Source of the DNA: Pseudomonas brassicacearum
Lineage (GTDB): Bacteria; Pseudomonadota; Gammaproteobacteria; Pseudomonadales; Pseudomonadaceae
NCBI RefSeq assembly: GCF_003732225.1
Contig: NZ_MOBJ01000002.1
Location: 62,001 to 126,000, forward strand
DNA length: 64,000 nucleotides
Direction of reading: 5' to 3'
Shown here one piece after another: positions 53,443-62,900 of the stretch. The notes beneath the pieces were generated by a model. It did no database searches. It saw nothing but the letters and a program-made list of their open reading frames with translations, and was not told the DNA's origin. The first letter of the stretch is position 1; the number at the start of each line of letters is the position of its first letter. Both the position numbers and the translations under genes were made by a program.

Positions 53443-54577
53443 TTTTGATCGCATCCTCTCCAGTGAGGATGTGATGCGTCGCCGCGCGACGCTGTTGCAA
53501 CGCATGCACATCGACGGTCCCTTGCTGATCCTGCTGCTGATCCTCGCGGCCGGCAGCCTGTTCGTGCTGTATTCGGCCAGTGGCAAGAGCTGGGACCTGC
53601 TGGCCAAACAAGCGACGTCGTTCGGTATCGGCCTGGTGTCGATGATCGTCATCGCCCAGTTCGAGCCGCGTTTCATGGCGCGTTGGGTGCCGCTGGGTTA
53701 TGTGCTCGGGGTGATCTTGCTGGTGGTGGTGGACGTGATGGGCCACAACGCCATGGGCGCCACGCGCTGGATCAACATTCCCGGGGTGATTCGCTTCCAG
53801 CCCTCGGAATTCATGAAGATCCTGATGCCGGCAACCATTGCCTGGTACCTGTCCAAGCGCACGTTGCCGCCGCAACTCAAGCACGTCGGGGTCAGTCTGT
53901 TCCTGATTGGGTTGCCGTTCATATTGATCGTCCGTCAGCCGGACCTCGGCACTTCGCTGCTGATTCTGGCCGGCGGTGCGTTCGTGCTGTTCATGGGTGG
54001 CCTGCGCTGGCGCTGGATCCTCAGCGTGGTCGCTGCGGCCGTGCCGGTGGCCGTCGCCATGTGGTTCTTCATCATGCATGACTACCAGAAGCAGCGGATC
54101 CTGACCTTCCTCGACCCGGAGAGCGATCCGCTTGGCACTGGCTGGAACATCATTCAGTCCAAGGCCGCCATCGGTTCCGGCGGCGTATTTGGCAAGGGCT
54201 GGTTGCTGGGCACCCAGTCGCACCTGGACTTCCTGCCGGAAAGCCACACCGACTTCATCATTGCGGTGATGGGCGAAGAGTTCGGTCTGGTGGGCATTTG
54301 CGCCTTGCTGCTGATCTACCTGCTGTTGATTGGCCGTGGGCTGGTGATTACCGCTCAGGCGCAGACATTGTTCGGCAAATTGCTGGCCGGCAGCCTGACC
54401 ATGACGTTTTTTGTTTACGTTTTCGTCAACATCGGTATGGTCAGTGGCCTGTTGCCGGTGGTGGGGGTGCCGTTGCCGTTCATTAGCTACGGCGGAACTT
54501 CGCTGGTGACGCTGCTGTCAGCGTTTGGGGTTTTGATGTCGATCCATACCCATCGTAAGTGGATCGCACAGGTTTGA
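53432..54577 (+). CDS. rodA: Peptidoglycan glycosyltransferase RodA
   Basis: 381 residues with about ten hydrophobic segments, of the SEDS family. RodA polymerises lipid II into glycan strands for cell elongation with PBP2. Family motifs: GATRWINIPGVIRFQPSEFMKI (core RFQPSEFMK), RQPDLGTSLLIL with the catalytic Asp region, and GVPLPFISYGGTSL. The GTG start at 53432 has GGAGG upstream. An ATG 14 codons later (53474) also has a GAGG site and gives a 367-residue protein, so the start is not settled. Confidence 0.95.
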   Translation: MKSNFDRILSSEDVMRRRATLLQRMHIDGPLLILLLILAAGSLFVLYSASGKSWDLLAKQATSFGIGLVSMIVIAQFEPRFMARWVPLGYVLGVILLVVVDVMGHNAMGATRWINIPGVIRFQPSEFMKILMPATIAWYLSKRTLPPQLKHVGVSLFLIGLPFILIVRQPDLGTSLLILAGGAFVLFMGGLRWRWILSVVAAAVPVAVAMWFFIMHDYQKQRILTFLDPESDPLGTGWNIIQSKAAIGSGGVFGKGWLLGTQSHLDFLPESHTDFIIAVMGEEFGLVGICALLLIYLLLIGRGLVITAQAQTLFGKLLAGSLTMTFFVYVFVNIGMVSGLLPVVGVPLPFISYGGTSLVTLLSAFGVLMSIHTHRKWIAQV

Positions 54578-54594
54578 ATAAGGTGAAGATTTCA

Positions 54595-55605
54595 ATGCAA
54601 GTAATGCGTGGCTGGGCGACTCGATACGCTCCGTGGGTCAGCCTGGTAAGCATCCTTGGTGCAGCGCAGGAAGCGCTGGCCGGCGATTATGAAGGCTCGC
54701 CCCAAGTGGCTGAATTCGTCGGTGAAATGACCCGCGACTATGGTTTCGCTGGCGAACAGCTGATGGGCGTGTTCCGCGAAGCCGAGCGCAAACAATCGAT
54801 TCTCGACGCGATCTCCAAACCTGCCGAGCGGGTCAAGCAATGGAAGGAATATCGCCCGATGTTCCTGACCGATGCGCGGATCGCCCGGGGCGTGGACTTC
54901 TGGCGTCAACACGAAGCGGCGCTGGCCCGCGCCGAGCAGGAGTACGGTGTTCCGGCTCAGGTAATCGTCTCGATCATCGGCGTTGAAACCTTTTTCGGCC
55001 GAAATACCGGCAATTATCGGGTGATCGACGCCTTGTCGACCCTCAGTTTCGACTACCCTCCACGTGCTGAGTTTTTCCGTAAGGAATTGCGCGAGTTCCT
55101 GCTGCTGGCCCGCGAAGAGCAGCTCGACCCGCTGACGCTCAAGGGCTCGTACGCCGGCGCGATGGGCTTGCCGCAGTTCATGCCGAGCAGTTTTCGTGCC
55201 TATGCGGTGGATTTCGACGGTAATGGCCACATCAACATCTGGACCAATCCGGACGATGCCATCGGCAGCGTTGCCAGCTATTTCAAGCGTCACGGCTGGG
55301 AGGCCGGTCAACCGGTGGTCAGCCGGGCCGATGTGCGCGGCGATCAGGTCGACGACGGTTTGACCACCGGTATCGAGCCGACGAAAACCGTCGGGGAGTT
55401 GCGGGCGTTGGGCTGGTCGAGTCATGATGCGCTGCGCGATGATATGCCGGTCACCGCTTTCCGCCTGGAAGGTGACAATGGTCCAGAATACTGGATGGGT
55501 CTGAAGAATTTTTACGCGATTACGCGTTATAACCGCAGCGTGATGTACGCCATGGCGGTACATCAGTTGTCTGAAATGCTGGTCCAAGCACGGGGCGTCA
55601 AGTAA
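54595..55605 (+). CDS. mltB: Membrane-bound lytic murein transglycosylase B
   Basis: 336 residues. MltB cleaves the glycan backbone to form anhydromuropeptides. After a signal-type N terminus (YAPWVSLVSILGAAQEALAGDY; no lipobox Cys is visible, so it may be soluble), it has the MltB/SLT_2 catalytic domain with the Glu in IIGVETFFGRNTGNYR and a metal-loop region AYAVDFDGNGHINIW. The ATG at 54595 has AAGGTGA upstream. It follows rodA by 17 bases and overlaps rlpA by one base. Confidence 0.93.
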   Translation: MQVMRGWATRYAPWVSLVSILGAAQEALAGDYEGSPQVAEFVGEMTRDYGFAGEQLMGVFREAERKQSILDAISKPAERVKQWKEYRPMFLTDARIARGVDFWRQHEAALARAEQEYGVPAQVIVSIIGVETFFGRNTGNYRVIDALSTLSFDYPPRAEFFRKELREFLLLAREEQLDPLTLKGSYAGAMGLPQFMPSSFRAYAVDFDGNGHINIWTNPDDAIGSVASYFKRHGWEAGQPVVSRADVRGDQVDDGLTTGIEPTKTVGELRALGWSSHDALRDDMPVTAFRLEGDNGPEYWMGLKNFYAITRYNRSVMYAMAVHQLSEMLVQARGVK

Positions 55606-56615
55606 TGCTGGCATCGCCAATCCGCAAACCCCTGAAGCTGCTGGCTTTCGCCGCTTTGACGTTGCTCGTGGTCAGTTGTTCGACCAGCCGTGCGCCGCAA
55701 CAGAAATACACGACCGCGGTACGCGCTACGCCGGGCCTGGATATCAACCGTGCCCATAAAGACGGTGCGCCGTGGTGGGATGTGGACATCTCGCGCATTC
55801 CCGACGCCACGCCGACCCTGCACACCGGCCCGTACAAGGCCAACCCGTATACCGTGCTGGGCAAGACCTACTTTCCGCTGGCCGAATCCAAGCGCTATGT
55901 CGCTTCGGGCACGGCGTCCTGGTACGGCACCAAGTTTCATGGTCAGAACACCGCCAACGGTGAAGTGTATGACCTGTACGGCATGAGTGCCGCACACAAG
56001 ACCCTGCCGTTACCGAGTTACGTTCGGGTGACCAACCTGGACAACAACAAGAGCGTGATCCTGCGGGTCAACGACCGTGGGCCGTTCTATTCGGATCGCA
56101 TCATCGACTTGTCCTATGCGGCAGCCAAGAAACTCGGCTATGCCGAGATTGGTACTGCACGGGTCAAGGTTGAAGGCATCGACCCGCAAGAGTGGTGGGC
56201 GGCAAAAGGCCGGCCAGCACCGTTGATGCTCAACGAGCCACAAGTCGCGCAAAATAGCGCACCGGTGATTACGGCTTCGGCCGGCACCGTCGAGCAATGG
56301 ACGCCACCGCCGCAGCAACACGCCGCGGCCGTTGTGCCGGTGCAGATTGATACAAAAAAAAACGCTTCTGTACCAGCCTCTGGCCAGTATCTGCAGGTGG
56401 GCGCGTTCGCCAACCCGGACGCTGCAGAACTCCTGAGATCGAAGCTGAGCGGGATGGTGAGCGCTCCGGTGTTCATCAGCTCGATCGTGCGCAATCAACA
56501 GACGCTGCATCGGGTTCGCCTGGGACCAATCGGTTCGCAGGGTGAAATCACCCAAGTGCAAAACAGCGTGCGTCTGGCCAATCTCGGTTCGCCGAGCCTG
56601 GTGACTGCCGAATAA
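55605..56615 (+). CDS. rlpA: Septal ring lytic transglycosylase RlpA
   Basis: 336 residues, an outer-membrane lipoprotein (lipobox LLVVSC, Cys25). The double-psi beta-barrel domain at about 100-190 includes ASGTASWYGTKFHGQNTANGEVYDLYGMSAAHKTLPLP (core GTASWYGTKFHGQ and TANGEVYD) and VRVNDRGPFYSDRIIDLS-type residues. A C-terminal SPOR domain (about 255-330, YLQVGAFANPDAAELLRSKL) binds denuded glycan at the septum. In Pseudomonas, RlpA digests stem-peptide-free glycan. Confidence 0.95.
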   Translation: MLASPIRKPLKLLAFAALTLLVVSCSTSRAPQQKYTTAVRATPGLDINRAHKDGAPWWDVDISRIPDATPTLHTGPYKANPYTVLGKTYFPLAESKRYVASGTASWYGTKFHGQNTANGEVYDLYGMSAAHKTLPLPSYVRVTNLDNNKSVILRVNDRGPFYSDRIIDLSYAAAKKLGYAEIGTARVKVEGIDPQEWWAAKGRPAPLMLNEPQVAQNSAPVITASAGTVEQWTPPPQQHAAAVVPVQIDTKKNASVPASGQYLQVGAFANPDAAELLRSKLSGMVSAPVFISSIVRNQQTLHRVRLGPIGSQGEITQVQNSVRLANLGSPSLVTAE

Positions 56616-56630
56616 GTAATTCCTGATTCA

Positions 56631-56660
56631 AGGTTCGCTTGCGGTTTGGGGGGCGAACCT
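56631..56660. repeat. Hairpin after rlpA
   Basis: AGGTTCGC (56631-56638) pairs with GCGAACCT (56653-56660). A second possible hairpin is ACAATC (56726-56731) with GATTGT (56750-56755). Both lie in the 190-base spacer before dacA. Neither has a clear T-run, so termination is uncertain. Confidence 0.45.
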
Positions 56661-56806
56661 GAGTTGTTGGCTCGTCGAACAACAAAAGCCCGGCAAGGGT
56701 TAGAGAGTGAACAACTGAACACGCGACAATCGTCAGGTTCTGCCTGAATGATTGTCTGATTAGTTTTGCCCTCAGGGCAGTTTCCATTAGCGATTTCGAG
56801 AGACGG

Positions 56807-57964
56807 ATGAACATCACCACCTTTGCCAAACGCCTGTGCCTGCTAGTCCCGCTGCTCCTCTCGCCCGCCGCTTTTGCGGCCGAGATGATGCCGTCGCCAC
56901 CGCAACTGGCCGCTAAAGCCTACGTGCTCATGGACGCCAGCAGCGGCAACGTGCTGGTCGAGAACAACGGTGACCAGCGTCTGCCACCCGCCAGCCTGAC
57001 CAAGCTGATGACGGCGTACATTGCGACCCTGGAAATCCGTCGCGGCCAGATCGGTGAAAACGATCCGGTGACCGTCAGCGAAAACGCCTGGCGTACCGGC
57101 GGTTCGCGGATGTTCATCAAGGTGGGTTCGCAGGTAACGGTCAGCGACCTGCTGCACGGCATCATCATCCAGTCGGGCAACGACGCCAGTGTCGCGCTCT
57201 CCGAGCACATCGCCGGCAGCGAAGACGCGTTCGCCGATCTCATGAACAAGACCGTTGCCGATCTGGGCATGGCCAATAGTCACTTCATGAACCCGACCGG
57301 TCTGCCAAACCCTGAGCACTATTCCACGGCTCACGACATGGCCGTTCTGGCGCGCGCGATCATCCACGAAGACCCGGCTCACTATGCGATCTACTCGCAG
57401 AAAGAGTTCTTCTGGAACGGCATCAAGCAACCGAACCGCAACCTGCTGCTGTGGCGTGACAAGACCGTTGACGGTCTGAAAACCGGTCACACCGAAGAAG
57501 CCGGCTACTGCATGGTGTCCTCGGCGGTACGTGACGGCATGCGCCTGATCGCCGTGGTGTTCGGCACCAACAGCGAAAGCGCTCGCGCCGCTGAAACCCA
57601 GAAGCTGCTGACCTACGGTTTCCGCTTCTTCGAAACCCAGACCTTCTATCAGAAAGGCGCCGAGCTGGCTCAGGCTCCAGTCTGGAAGGGCACCACCCAT
57701 CAGGTCAAAGCCGGTCTGGCTGAAGACCTGACCATGACCTTGCCAAAAGGCCAGCTGAAAAAGCTCGCTGCCAGCATGACCATGAACCCGCAACTGGTCG
57801 CACCGATCGCCAAGGGCGACGTGATTGGTAAAGTCGAAGTGAAGCTGGACGACAAGGTGGTGCACAGCGCCAATCTGATCGCTCTGGACGCGGTCGACGA
57901 AGGTGGTATCTTCCGCCGCATGTGGGATAGCATCCGTCTATTCTTCTACGGCTTGTTCAACTGA
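56807..57964 (+). CDS. dacA: D-alanyl-D-alanine carboxypeptidase (PBP5/6 type)
   Basis: 385 residues with a signal peptide (LCLLVPLLLSPAAFAAE). DacA removes the terminal D-alanine from peptidoglycan pentapeptides. The three penicillin-binding motifs are PPASLTKLM (S-x-x-K, about residues 64-72), QSGNDASVAL (S-x-N) and GLKTGHTEEAG (K-T-G). A C-terminal beta domain (about 285-370) and an amphipathic tail (FRRMWDSIRLFFYGLF), typical for membrane anchoring, end the protein. Confidence 0.97.
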   Translation: MNITTFAKRLCLLVPLLLSPAAFAAEMMPSPPQLAAKAYVLMDASSGNVLVENNGDQRLPPASLTKLMTAYIATLEIRRGQIGENDPVTVSENAWRTGGSRMFIKVGSQVTVSDLLHGIIIQSGNDASVALSEHIAGSEDAFADLMNKTVADLGMANSHFMNPTGLPNPEHYSTAHDMAVLARAIIHEDPAHYAIYSQKEFFWNGIKQPNRNLLLWRDKTVDGLKTGHTEEAGYCMVSSAVRDGMRLIAVVFGTNSESARAAETQKLLTYGFRFFETQTFYQKGAELAQAPVWKGTTHQVKAGLAEDLTMTLPKGQLKKLAASMTMNPQLVAPIAKGDVIGKVEVKLDDKVVHSANLIALDAVDEGGIFRRMWDSIRLFFYGLFN

Positions 57965-57980
57965 ATTTAGTGTGGACCTG

Positions 57981-58013
57981 CATGGCCCCGTCCCGATCCG
58001 GAGCGGGGCCATG
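57981..58013. repeat. Perfect 10-bp hairpin after dacA
   Basis: CATGGCCCCG (57981-57990) pairs with CGGGGCCATG (58004-58013). It follows the dacA stop by 16 bases. It could end or shield the dacA transcript, but no T-run is present. Confidence 0.5.
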
Positions 58014-58045
58014 TCCGTTGCCACGGCTTACGAGGCCGTTACGCC

Positions 58046-58321
58046 ATGACAGACACAGAAGTAAAGGCGCCAAAGATCGAATTCCCCTGCGCGGATTACC
58101 CGATCAAGGTAATTGGCGACACCGGTGTGGGCTTCAAGGACAAGATCATCGCGATCCTTGAGAAGCACGCCACCGTAGACCACAAGACCCTGGCCGAGCG
58201 CCAGAGTACCAATGGCAAGTACACGACCATCCAGTTGCACATCATCGCTACCGGTCAAGAACAGCTGTACGACATCAACAGCGAGTTGCGGGCTACCGGT
58301 TTCGTGCACATGGTGTTGTGA
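58046..58321 (+). CDS. DUF493 family protein (YbeD-like)
   Basis: 91 residues. It fits the YbeD family: [32 protein letters not shown], followed by [34 protein letters not shown] (short cores [12 protein letters not shown] and [12 protein letters not shown]). The family folds like an ACT-type regulatory domain. A location between dacA and lipB is conserved in gammaproteobacteria, although its role is not clear. The lipB start touches its stop (TGATG). Confidence 0.93.
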   Translation: MTDTEVKAPKIEFPCADYPIKVIGDTGVGFKDKIIAILEKHATVDHKTLAERQSTNGKYTTIQLHIIATGQEQLYDINSELRATGFVHMVL

Positions 58322-58968
58322 TGTCCGAACCGCTTGGCTTTCGCGAGCTCGGCCAGCTGGCTTACGAGCCGGTCTGGCATGCCATGCAACGGTTCACCAA
58401 CGAGCGTGGCAGCGACCGCGCCGATGAGATCTGGCTGGTCGAGCACCCGCCGGTTTTCACCCAGGGCCAGGCCGGCAAGGCTGAGCATCTACTGCTTCCC
58501 GGCGATATTCCGGTGGTGCAGGTCGACCGTGGTGGTCAAGTGACTTACCACGGCCCGGGTCAGTTGGTGGCTTATCTGCTGCTGGACGTGCGCAAGCTGG
58601 GTTTCGGCGTGCGCGACCTGGTCAGCCGGATGGAGCAGTGCCTGATCGAGCTGCTGGCCAGCTACGGCGTCACCGCTGTGGCCAAGCCCGATGCGCCGGG
58701 CGTCTACGTCAACGGTGCAAAAATCGCTTCACTGGGTCTGCGGATCCGCCACGGTTGCTCCTTTCACGGCCTGGCCTTGAACGTGGATATGGACCTGGAG
58801 CCGTTTCGCCGGATTAACCCCTGTGGATACGCCGGGCTGGCCATGACCCAGCTGCGCGATCACACCGGGCCGATTGAATTTGCCGAGGTAAGTGCCCGGC
58901 TGCGTGCGCAGCTCGTCAAACACCTCGACTATGCTGAGCAGACGACCCTAACGGGCGGAATCGACTGA
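58321..58968 (+). CDS. lipB: Octanoyl-[acyl-carrier-protein] transferase LipB
   Basis: 215 residues. LipB transfers the octanoyl group from acyl carrier protein to the lipoyl domains of enzymes, the first step of lipoate synthesis. Conserved segments are [21 protein letters not shown] (core [11 protein letters not shown]), [13 protein letters not shown] with the catalytic Lys, and [14 protein letters not shown] with the catalytic Cys. The ATG at 58321 is chosen; a GTG one codon earlier is in frame. lipA follows immediately. Confidence 0.97.
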   Translation: MSEPLGFRELGQLAYEPVWHAMQRFTNERGSDRADEIWLVEHPPVFTQGQAGKAEHLLLPGDIPVVQVDRGGQVTYHGPGQLVAYLLLDVRKLGFGVRDLVSRMEQCLIELLASYGVTAVAKPDAPGVYVNGAKIASLGLRIRHGCSFHGLALNVDMDLEPFRRINPCGYAGLAMTQLRDHTGPIEFAEVSARLRAQLVKHLDYAEQTTLTGGID

Positions 58969-58969
58969 T

Positions 58970-59998
58970 ATGACTACTGCGCAAGACGCTGTGCAAACCA
59001 TGATCCCGACGCTGGATGTTACCGAGCGCCCGGCCCCGCGTGCCAAAGTGGAAGCTGGCGTAAAGCTGCGCGGCGCCGAAAAGGTTGCGCGTATCCCGGT
59101 GAAGATCATTCCGACCACCGAATTGCCGAAAAAGCCTGACTGGATCCGCGTGCGCATCCCGGTTTCCCCGGAAGTCGACCGCATCAAGGCCCTGCTGCGC
59201 AAACACAAGCTGCACAGCGTCTGCGAAGAAGCCTCCTGCCCGAACCTGGGCGAATGCTTCTCCGGTGGCACCGCGACCTTCATGATCATGGGCGACATCT
59301 GCACCCGTCGCTGCCCGTTCTGCGACGTTGGCCACGGTCGTCCGAAGCCACTGGACGTCAACGAGCCGGAAAGCCTGGCCATCGCCATTGCCGACCTGAA
59401 ACTGAAGTACGTGGTGATCACCTCGGTAGACCGCGATGACCTGCGTGACGGCGGTGCCCAGCACTTCGCTGACTGCATCCGCGAAATCCGCAAGCTGTCG
59501 CCGAACGTGCAACTCGAGACCCTGGTCCCGGACTACCGTGGCCGGATGGATGTGGCGCTGGCCATCACCGCCGCCGAGCCGCCGGATGTGTTCAACCACA
59601 ACCTGGAAACCGTGCCGCGCCTGTACAAGGCTGCGCGTCCGGGTTCGGACTACCAGTGGTCGCTGACCCTGCTGCAGAAATTCAAGCAGATGATGCCGCA
59701 CATTCCGACCAAGTCCGGTTTGATGCTGGGGCTGGGCGAAACCGACGAAGAAGTCATCGAAGTCATGAAGCGCATGCGCGAACACGACATCGACATGCTG
59801 ACCCTGGGCCAGTACCTGCAACCGTCCCGCAGTCACTTGCCGGTGCAGCGTTTCGTGCACCCGGACACCTTCGCCTGGTTCGCCGAGGAAGGTTACAAGA
59901 TGGGCTTCAAGAACGTCGCCTCCGGCCCGCTGGTACGTTCCTCGTATCACGCCGACGAGCAGGCGAAACTGGTCAAGGCCGAGTTGATGTCGTCCTGA
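58970..59998 (+). CDS. lipA: Lipoyl synthase LipA
   Basis: 342 residues. LipA inserts two sulfurs into the octanoyl chain using radical SAM chemistry and two iron-sulfur clusters. Both cluster motifs are visible: [12 protein letters not shown] (auxiliary cluster, C-x4-C-x5-C) and [10 protein letters not shown] (radical SAM, C-x3-C-x2-C). The C-terminal [18 protein letters not shown] and [16 protein letters not shown] segments are typical. It ends at a strong terminator. Confidence 0.98.
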   Translation: MTTAQDAVQTMIPTLDVTERPAPRAKVEAGVKLRGAEKVARIPVKIIPTTELPKKPDWIRVRIPVSPEVDRIKALLRKHKLHSVCEEASCPNLGECFSGGTATFMIMGDICTRRCPFCDVGHGRPKPLDVNEPESLAIAIADLKLKYVVITSVDRDDLRDGGAQHFADCIREIRKLSPNVQLETLVPDYRGRMDVALAITAAEPPDVFNHNLETVPRLYKAARPGSDYQWSLTLLQKFKQMMPHIPTKSGLMLGLGETDEEVIEVMKRMREHDIDMLTLGQYLQPSRSHLPVQRFVHPDTFAWFAEEGYKMGFKNVASGPLVRSSYHADEQAKLVKAELMSS

Positions 59999-60003
59999 CC
60001 CAC

Positions 60004-60038
60004 AATGCCCGCAAGGCTTACGCCTTGCGGGCATTTTA
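60004..60038 (+). terminator. Rho-independent terminator after lipA
   Basis: A perfect 14-bp stem (60004-60017 with 60022-60035, loop TTAC) begins six bases after the lipA stop and is followed by TTAGTTT. It ends the dacA-lipA transcription unit. Confidence 0.88.
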
Positions 60039-60171
60039 GTTTCCAGGCGTTGGCCACAGTGCCACGTCACGTTCAGTTTTTTCCTGCACTCTGCGGGGCA
60101 ACTGATCCTCTTCTGTTTATCCCCGTTCCTGACTACTGTGTGTTGAAGCATTCACACAGGGAGAATCACGG

Positions 60172-61122
60172 ATGACCACTCGCTCGACCCCTCTTGTTTC
60201 TGAACACGCTCAGGTTCCGGCATTACCCGCCGAAGGGCTGATCGGCGTGATTGCGCCGGCAGGACCGGCGGCACTGGATACCGAAAAGGCTTTTCAATGG
60301 ATGCGTTCGCGGGGGTATTCACTGCGGATCTTCCCGGGCGTCCTTGAGAGCGACGGCTACCTTGCCGGCAGTGATGACGTTCGCCTGGCGGATCTGCATG
60401 ATGCGTTTAGCGATCCGGCCATCGATGCAATTCTCTGCCTGCGCGGCGGTTACGGCAGCCCGCGCTTGCTGGACCGGATCGACTTCGAACTGCTGCGGCG
60501 CAATGCCAAGCCGTTTGTCGGCTACAGCGATATTACTGCACTGCACCTGGCCATCAGCCGTTATGCGGGGTTCGTGACCTTTCACGGGCCGATGCTCAAC
60601 GCTGACCTGCTGGGGAACAAGCAACAACCTACCGAGTCTTCGTTGTTCGGCCTGCTCAGGGGCCAGTTGAGCGCTGGAAGCCTGTTGGCGCACCCGGTGG
60701 CGTACCCTTTGGTCACGATCGAGCCAGGCATCGCTCATGGGCGTTTGCTGGGCGGTAATCTGTCGATGATTGCCGCGACCCTGGGCACGCCTTTCGAAAT
60801 CGATGCCGACGGGATCATTCTGTTCATCGAGGATATCAACGAGCCGTTGTATCGCATCGACCGGTTGCTGACCCATCTGCGCCTGGCCGGCAAGCTGAAC
60901 ATGCTGCGTGGGGTTCTGGTGGGGGATGTGGCGGGAGTGGACAGCGATGCATTGGCGACGTTGCTCAAGCAAACCTTCGAGCCGTTGCGCATTCCTGTGC
61001 TCGCTGGCTGGCGCAGTGGTCATTGCGACCCGAACCTGACGCTGCCCATGGGGGCGTTGGTAAGGCTGGATGCGGGGAGCAAGGAGTTGGTGCTGGAGCA
61101 GGATGTGGTGTTCAGGCATTAG
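60172..61122 (+). CDS. LD-carboxypeptidase (S66 family)
   Basis: 316 residues of the LdcA/MccF serine peptidase family. LdcA removes the terminal D-Ala from murein tetrapeptides during recycling. The nucleophile region is KPFVGYSDITALHLAI, with Ser near residue 123; the Glu is in LFIEDINEPLYRIDR, and the His is in GWRSGHCDPN. The gene stands alone after the lipA terminator, so co-regulation with lipBA is unlikely. Confidence 0.92.
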   Translation: MTTRSTPLVSEHAQVPALPAEGLIGVIAPAGPAALDTEKAFQWMRSRGYSLRIFPGVLESDGYLAGSDDVRLADLHDAFSDPAIDAILCLRGGYGSPRLLDRIDFELLRRNAKPFVGYSDITALHLAISRYAGFVTFHGPMLNADLLGNKQQPTESSLFGLLRGQLSAGSLLAHPVAYPLVTIEPGIAHGRLLGGNLSMIAATLGTPFEIDADGIILFIEDINEPLYRIDRLLTHLRLAGKLNMLRGVLVGDVAGVDSDALATLLKQTFEPLRIPVLAGWRSGHCDPNLTLPMGALVRLDAGSKELVLEQDVVFRH

Positions 61123-61146
61123 ATCCTGGTTGCCTGATAGTCAGTC

Positions 61147-61229
61147 TTCGCGAGCAAGCTCGCTCCCACAGGTGACCGAGTTCCTTCATGGAAATACGGT
61201 CGAGTGTGGGAGCGAGCTTGCTCGCGAAG
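61147..61229. repeat. REPIN between convergent genes
   Basis: Inverted REP copies at 61147-61171 and 61205-61229, each with TTCGCGAG instead of ATCGCGAG. They lie between the LD-carboxypeptidase and the convergent lytic transglycosylase. Confidence 0.9.
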
Positions 61230-61251
61230 GCGGCATCCGCCATACGGCTGA

Positions 61252-62574
61252 CTAGCGGTTACGCAAACCTTCCAGCAACTTGTGCGTCGGGTAGCCATCT
61301 GCTGGCCAGCCAAACGACTGCTGGGCGCTGCGAATAGCCTTGCGGGTGTTGGCACCGATGATCCCGTCGGCATTACCTGCGTCGTAGTTGTTGGTACTCA
61401 GCAAACTCTGTAGTTCGATTCGCTCGGAACGGCTCAACGGAAGGTCATCCTTTGGCCATTCGCCGCTGATCAGACCCGCTCCGGTGAAGCGCTCGGACAA
61501 CAGATTTACCGCCAATGCATAGGACGACGAATTGTTGTACTTGAGGACCGCGCGGAAGTTGTCGAAGATCAGAAAGGCCGGGCCGCGATAACCGGCTGGC
61601 AGCAGCAGGGCGGCTGACAGTTGCTCTGAGCCGGGCGCAACCCTGGCGCCGTTCGGCAGCTTCAAGCCCAATTGCATCCACTCGGAAACACTTTTGCGAA
61701 TCGAGCCGTCAGCCAGCGAGTAGTCGAAACCGCTCGCCAGTTGCACTTCGAAGCCCCAGGGCTGGCCTTTTTGCCAGCCGGAGCTTTGCAGGTAATGGGC
61801 GGTGGAGGCCAATGCGTCAGTCGGGCTGCCCCAGATATCGCGGCGACCGTCGCCGTCAAAATCTACCGCGTGGGTGAGGTAAGTGGTCGGAATGAACTGG
61901 GTCTGGCCCATGGCGCCGGCCCAGGAACCGAGCATCTTCTCGGGCGTGATATCACCCTGTTGCAGAATTTGCAGCGCGGCCAGCAGTTGCGCTTGGGCAA
62001 AGCCCGGGCGCCGGCCTTCGTAGGCCAGGGTCGCCAACGAGCGGATCACCGATTTGTCACCCTGGAAACTACCGAAGTTACTCTCCATGCCCCAGACCGC
62101 AACGAGTGCCTGGCGATCAACGCCATAGCGCTGCTCGATGGCAGTCAAGGTGTCGGCGTATTGGCTCAGCAGCGCCTGACCCTTGCGAACGCGCGCGGCA
62201 GAGAGGGCGCCGTCGAGGTATTCCCATACCGGACGGGTGAATTCCGGCTGGCTACGGTCGGCGCGGATGACGCTCATGTCTGGTGTTACGCCGGCAAAGG
62301 TGCGGTCGAACAACGCTGGGCTGATGCCTGCGGCGAGGGCGTCTTTACGGAAACCGGCTTCCCATTCTTCAAAGGTCTGGGTCGGCTGAATATCGAGGTT
62401 GTCGCCGTCGGGCACTACCGGAGGCGTGATGGCCGGGGCGATTGCTACGGGGGCGGTCTGAAGCGGTTGCGCGTCGGCAGCGGTGGGTTTTTCCGCGCAG
62501 GCGACAAGCAGAACAAGGCTGGAAGCAGCAATCAGTTGGCGCAGGTGCCAACGACGGGAAAGACAAAGGGGCAT
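61252..62574 (-). CDS. Lytic murein transglycosylase lipoprotein (MltB-like with PG-binding domain)
   Basis: 440 residues. The signal peptide ends in a lipobox (LLVACAEK), so it is probably outer-membrane anchored. The SLT_2/MltB-type catalytic domain has AVWGMESNFGSFQGD with the catalytic Glu and GAMGQTQFIPTTYLTHAVDFDGDG (cores MGQTQFIPTTYL and DFDGDG). A C-terminal peptidoglycan-binding domain (about 375-440, LQSLLSTNNYDAGNADGIIG) follows. I chose the ATG at 62574 because it begins the leader; an ATG 14 codons upstream is possible. Confidence 0.93.
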   Translation of the reverse strand: MPLCLSRRWHLRQLIAASSLVLLVACAEKPTAADAQPLQTAPVAIAPAITPPVVPDGDNLDIQPTQTFEEWEAGFRKDALAAGISPALFDRTFAGVTPDMSVIRADRSQPEFTRPVWEYLDGALSAARVRKGQALLSQYADTLTAIEQRYGVDRQALVAVWGMESNFGSFQGDKSVIRSLATLAYEGRRPGFAQAQLLAALQILQQGDITPEKMLGSWAGAMGQTQFIPTTYLTHAVDFDGDGRRDIWGSPTDALASTAHYLQSSGWQKGQPWGFEVQLASGFDYSLADGSIRKSVSEWMQLGLKLPNGARVAPGSEQLSAALLLPAGYRGPAFLIFDNFRAVLKYNNSSSYALAVNLLSERFTGAGLISGEWPKDDLPLSRSERIELQSLLSTNNYDAGNADGIIGANTRKAIRSAQQSFGWPADGYPTHKLLEGLRNR

Positions 62575-62646
62575 GCACAGGTCCAGAGAATACAAATCAG
62601 GTGCAGACCTTATCATGCCAAGGGGGAGCGGGGTTATGTTGAAGCT

Positions 62647-62802
62647 TTATGCCGCCAGAAAGTAAGAAGCCTCCCAGCTTTTAGACTGGAAGGCTTCGCG
62701 GCGGTAGCTGCCTTTGCCCTTGCCGGGTTGTTCCTGACGGCTGCGGAACAGTGGCTGGGCGACGATGGATTTGGCCTTGTTGGGCCGCTTGTGTTTGCTC
62801 AT
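62647..62802 (-). CDS. arfA: Alternative ribosome-rescue factor ArfA
   Basis: 51 residues. ArfA rescues ribosomes stalled on mRNAs without a stop codon by recruiting release factor 2. The family core is recognisable: AQPLFRSRQEQPGKGKGSYRR, compared with PLFR-x-x-V-E-x-x-x-KGKGSY in known ArfA proteins. It is highly basic. A hairpin inside the 3' end of the coding sequence (62666-62697) would make mRNAs lacking a stop codon, the known way ArfA is kept silent when trans-translation works. I chose the ATG at 62802, starting MSKHKRPNKAK. Confidence 0.8.
   Translation of the reverse strand: MSKHKRPNKAKSIVAQPLFRSRQEQPGKGKGSYRREAFQSKSWEASYFLAA
62666..62697 (-). promoter_or_regulatory. Hairpin within the arfA coding sequence
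   Basis: In the mRNA, twelve paired positions (one a G-U wobble) form between 62697-62686 and 62677-62666 around an eight-base loop. The stem lies just before the stop codon and is followed by a U-rich tract (UUACUUUCU). This could be an intrinsic terminator or RNase III site that yields non-stop arfA mRNA. Confidence 0.7.
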
Positions 62803-62900
62803 GGGCGGTTTTCTCGTTGAGTGGTTTATGCGGGGGCAAATCATCGGCCGAAGTCGGGATTCTGTCCAGCCCCCGCGATGTGTAGGACCTTTCAGCCGTC

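Noticed and set aside
51094..53676. Minus-strand open frame of 860 codons opposite rlmH, mrdA and rodA
   Set aside because: It covers three complete, well-known genes on the other strand. Its composition, rich in His, Arg and Gln, is that of an antisense frame in GC-rich DNA.
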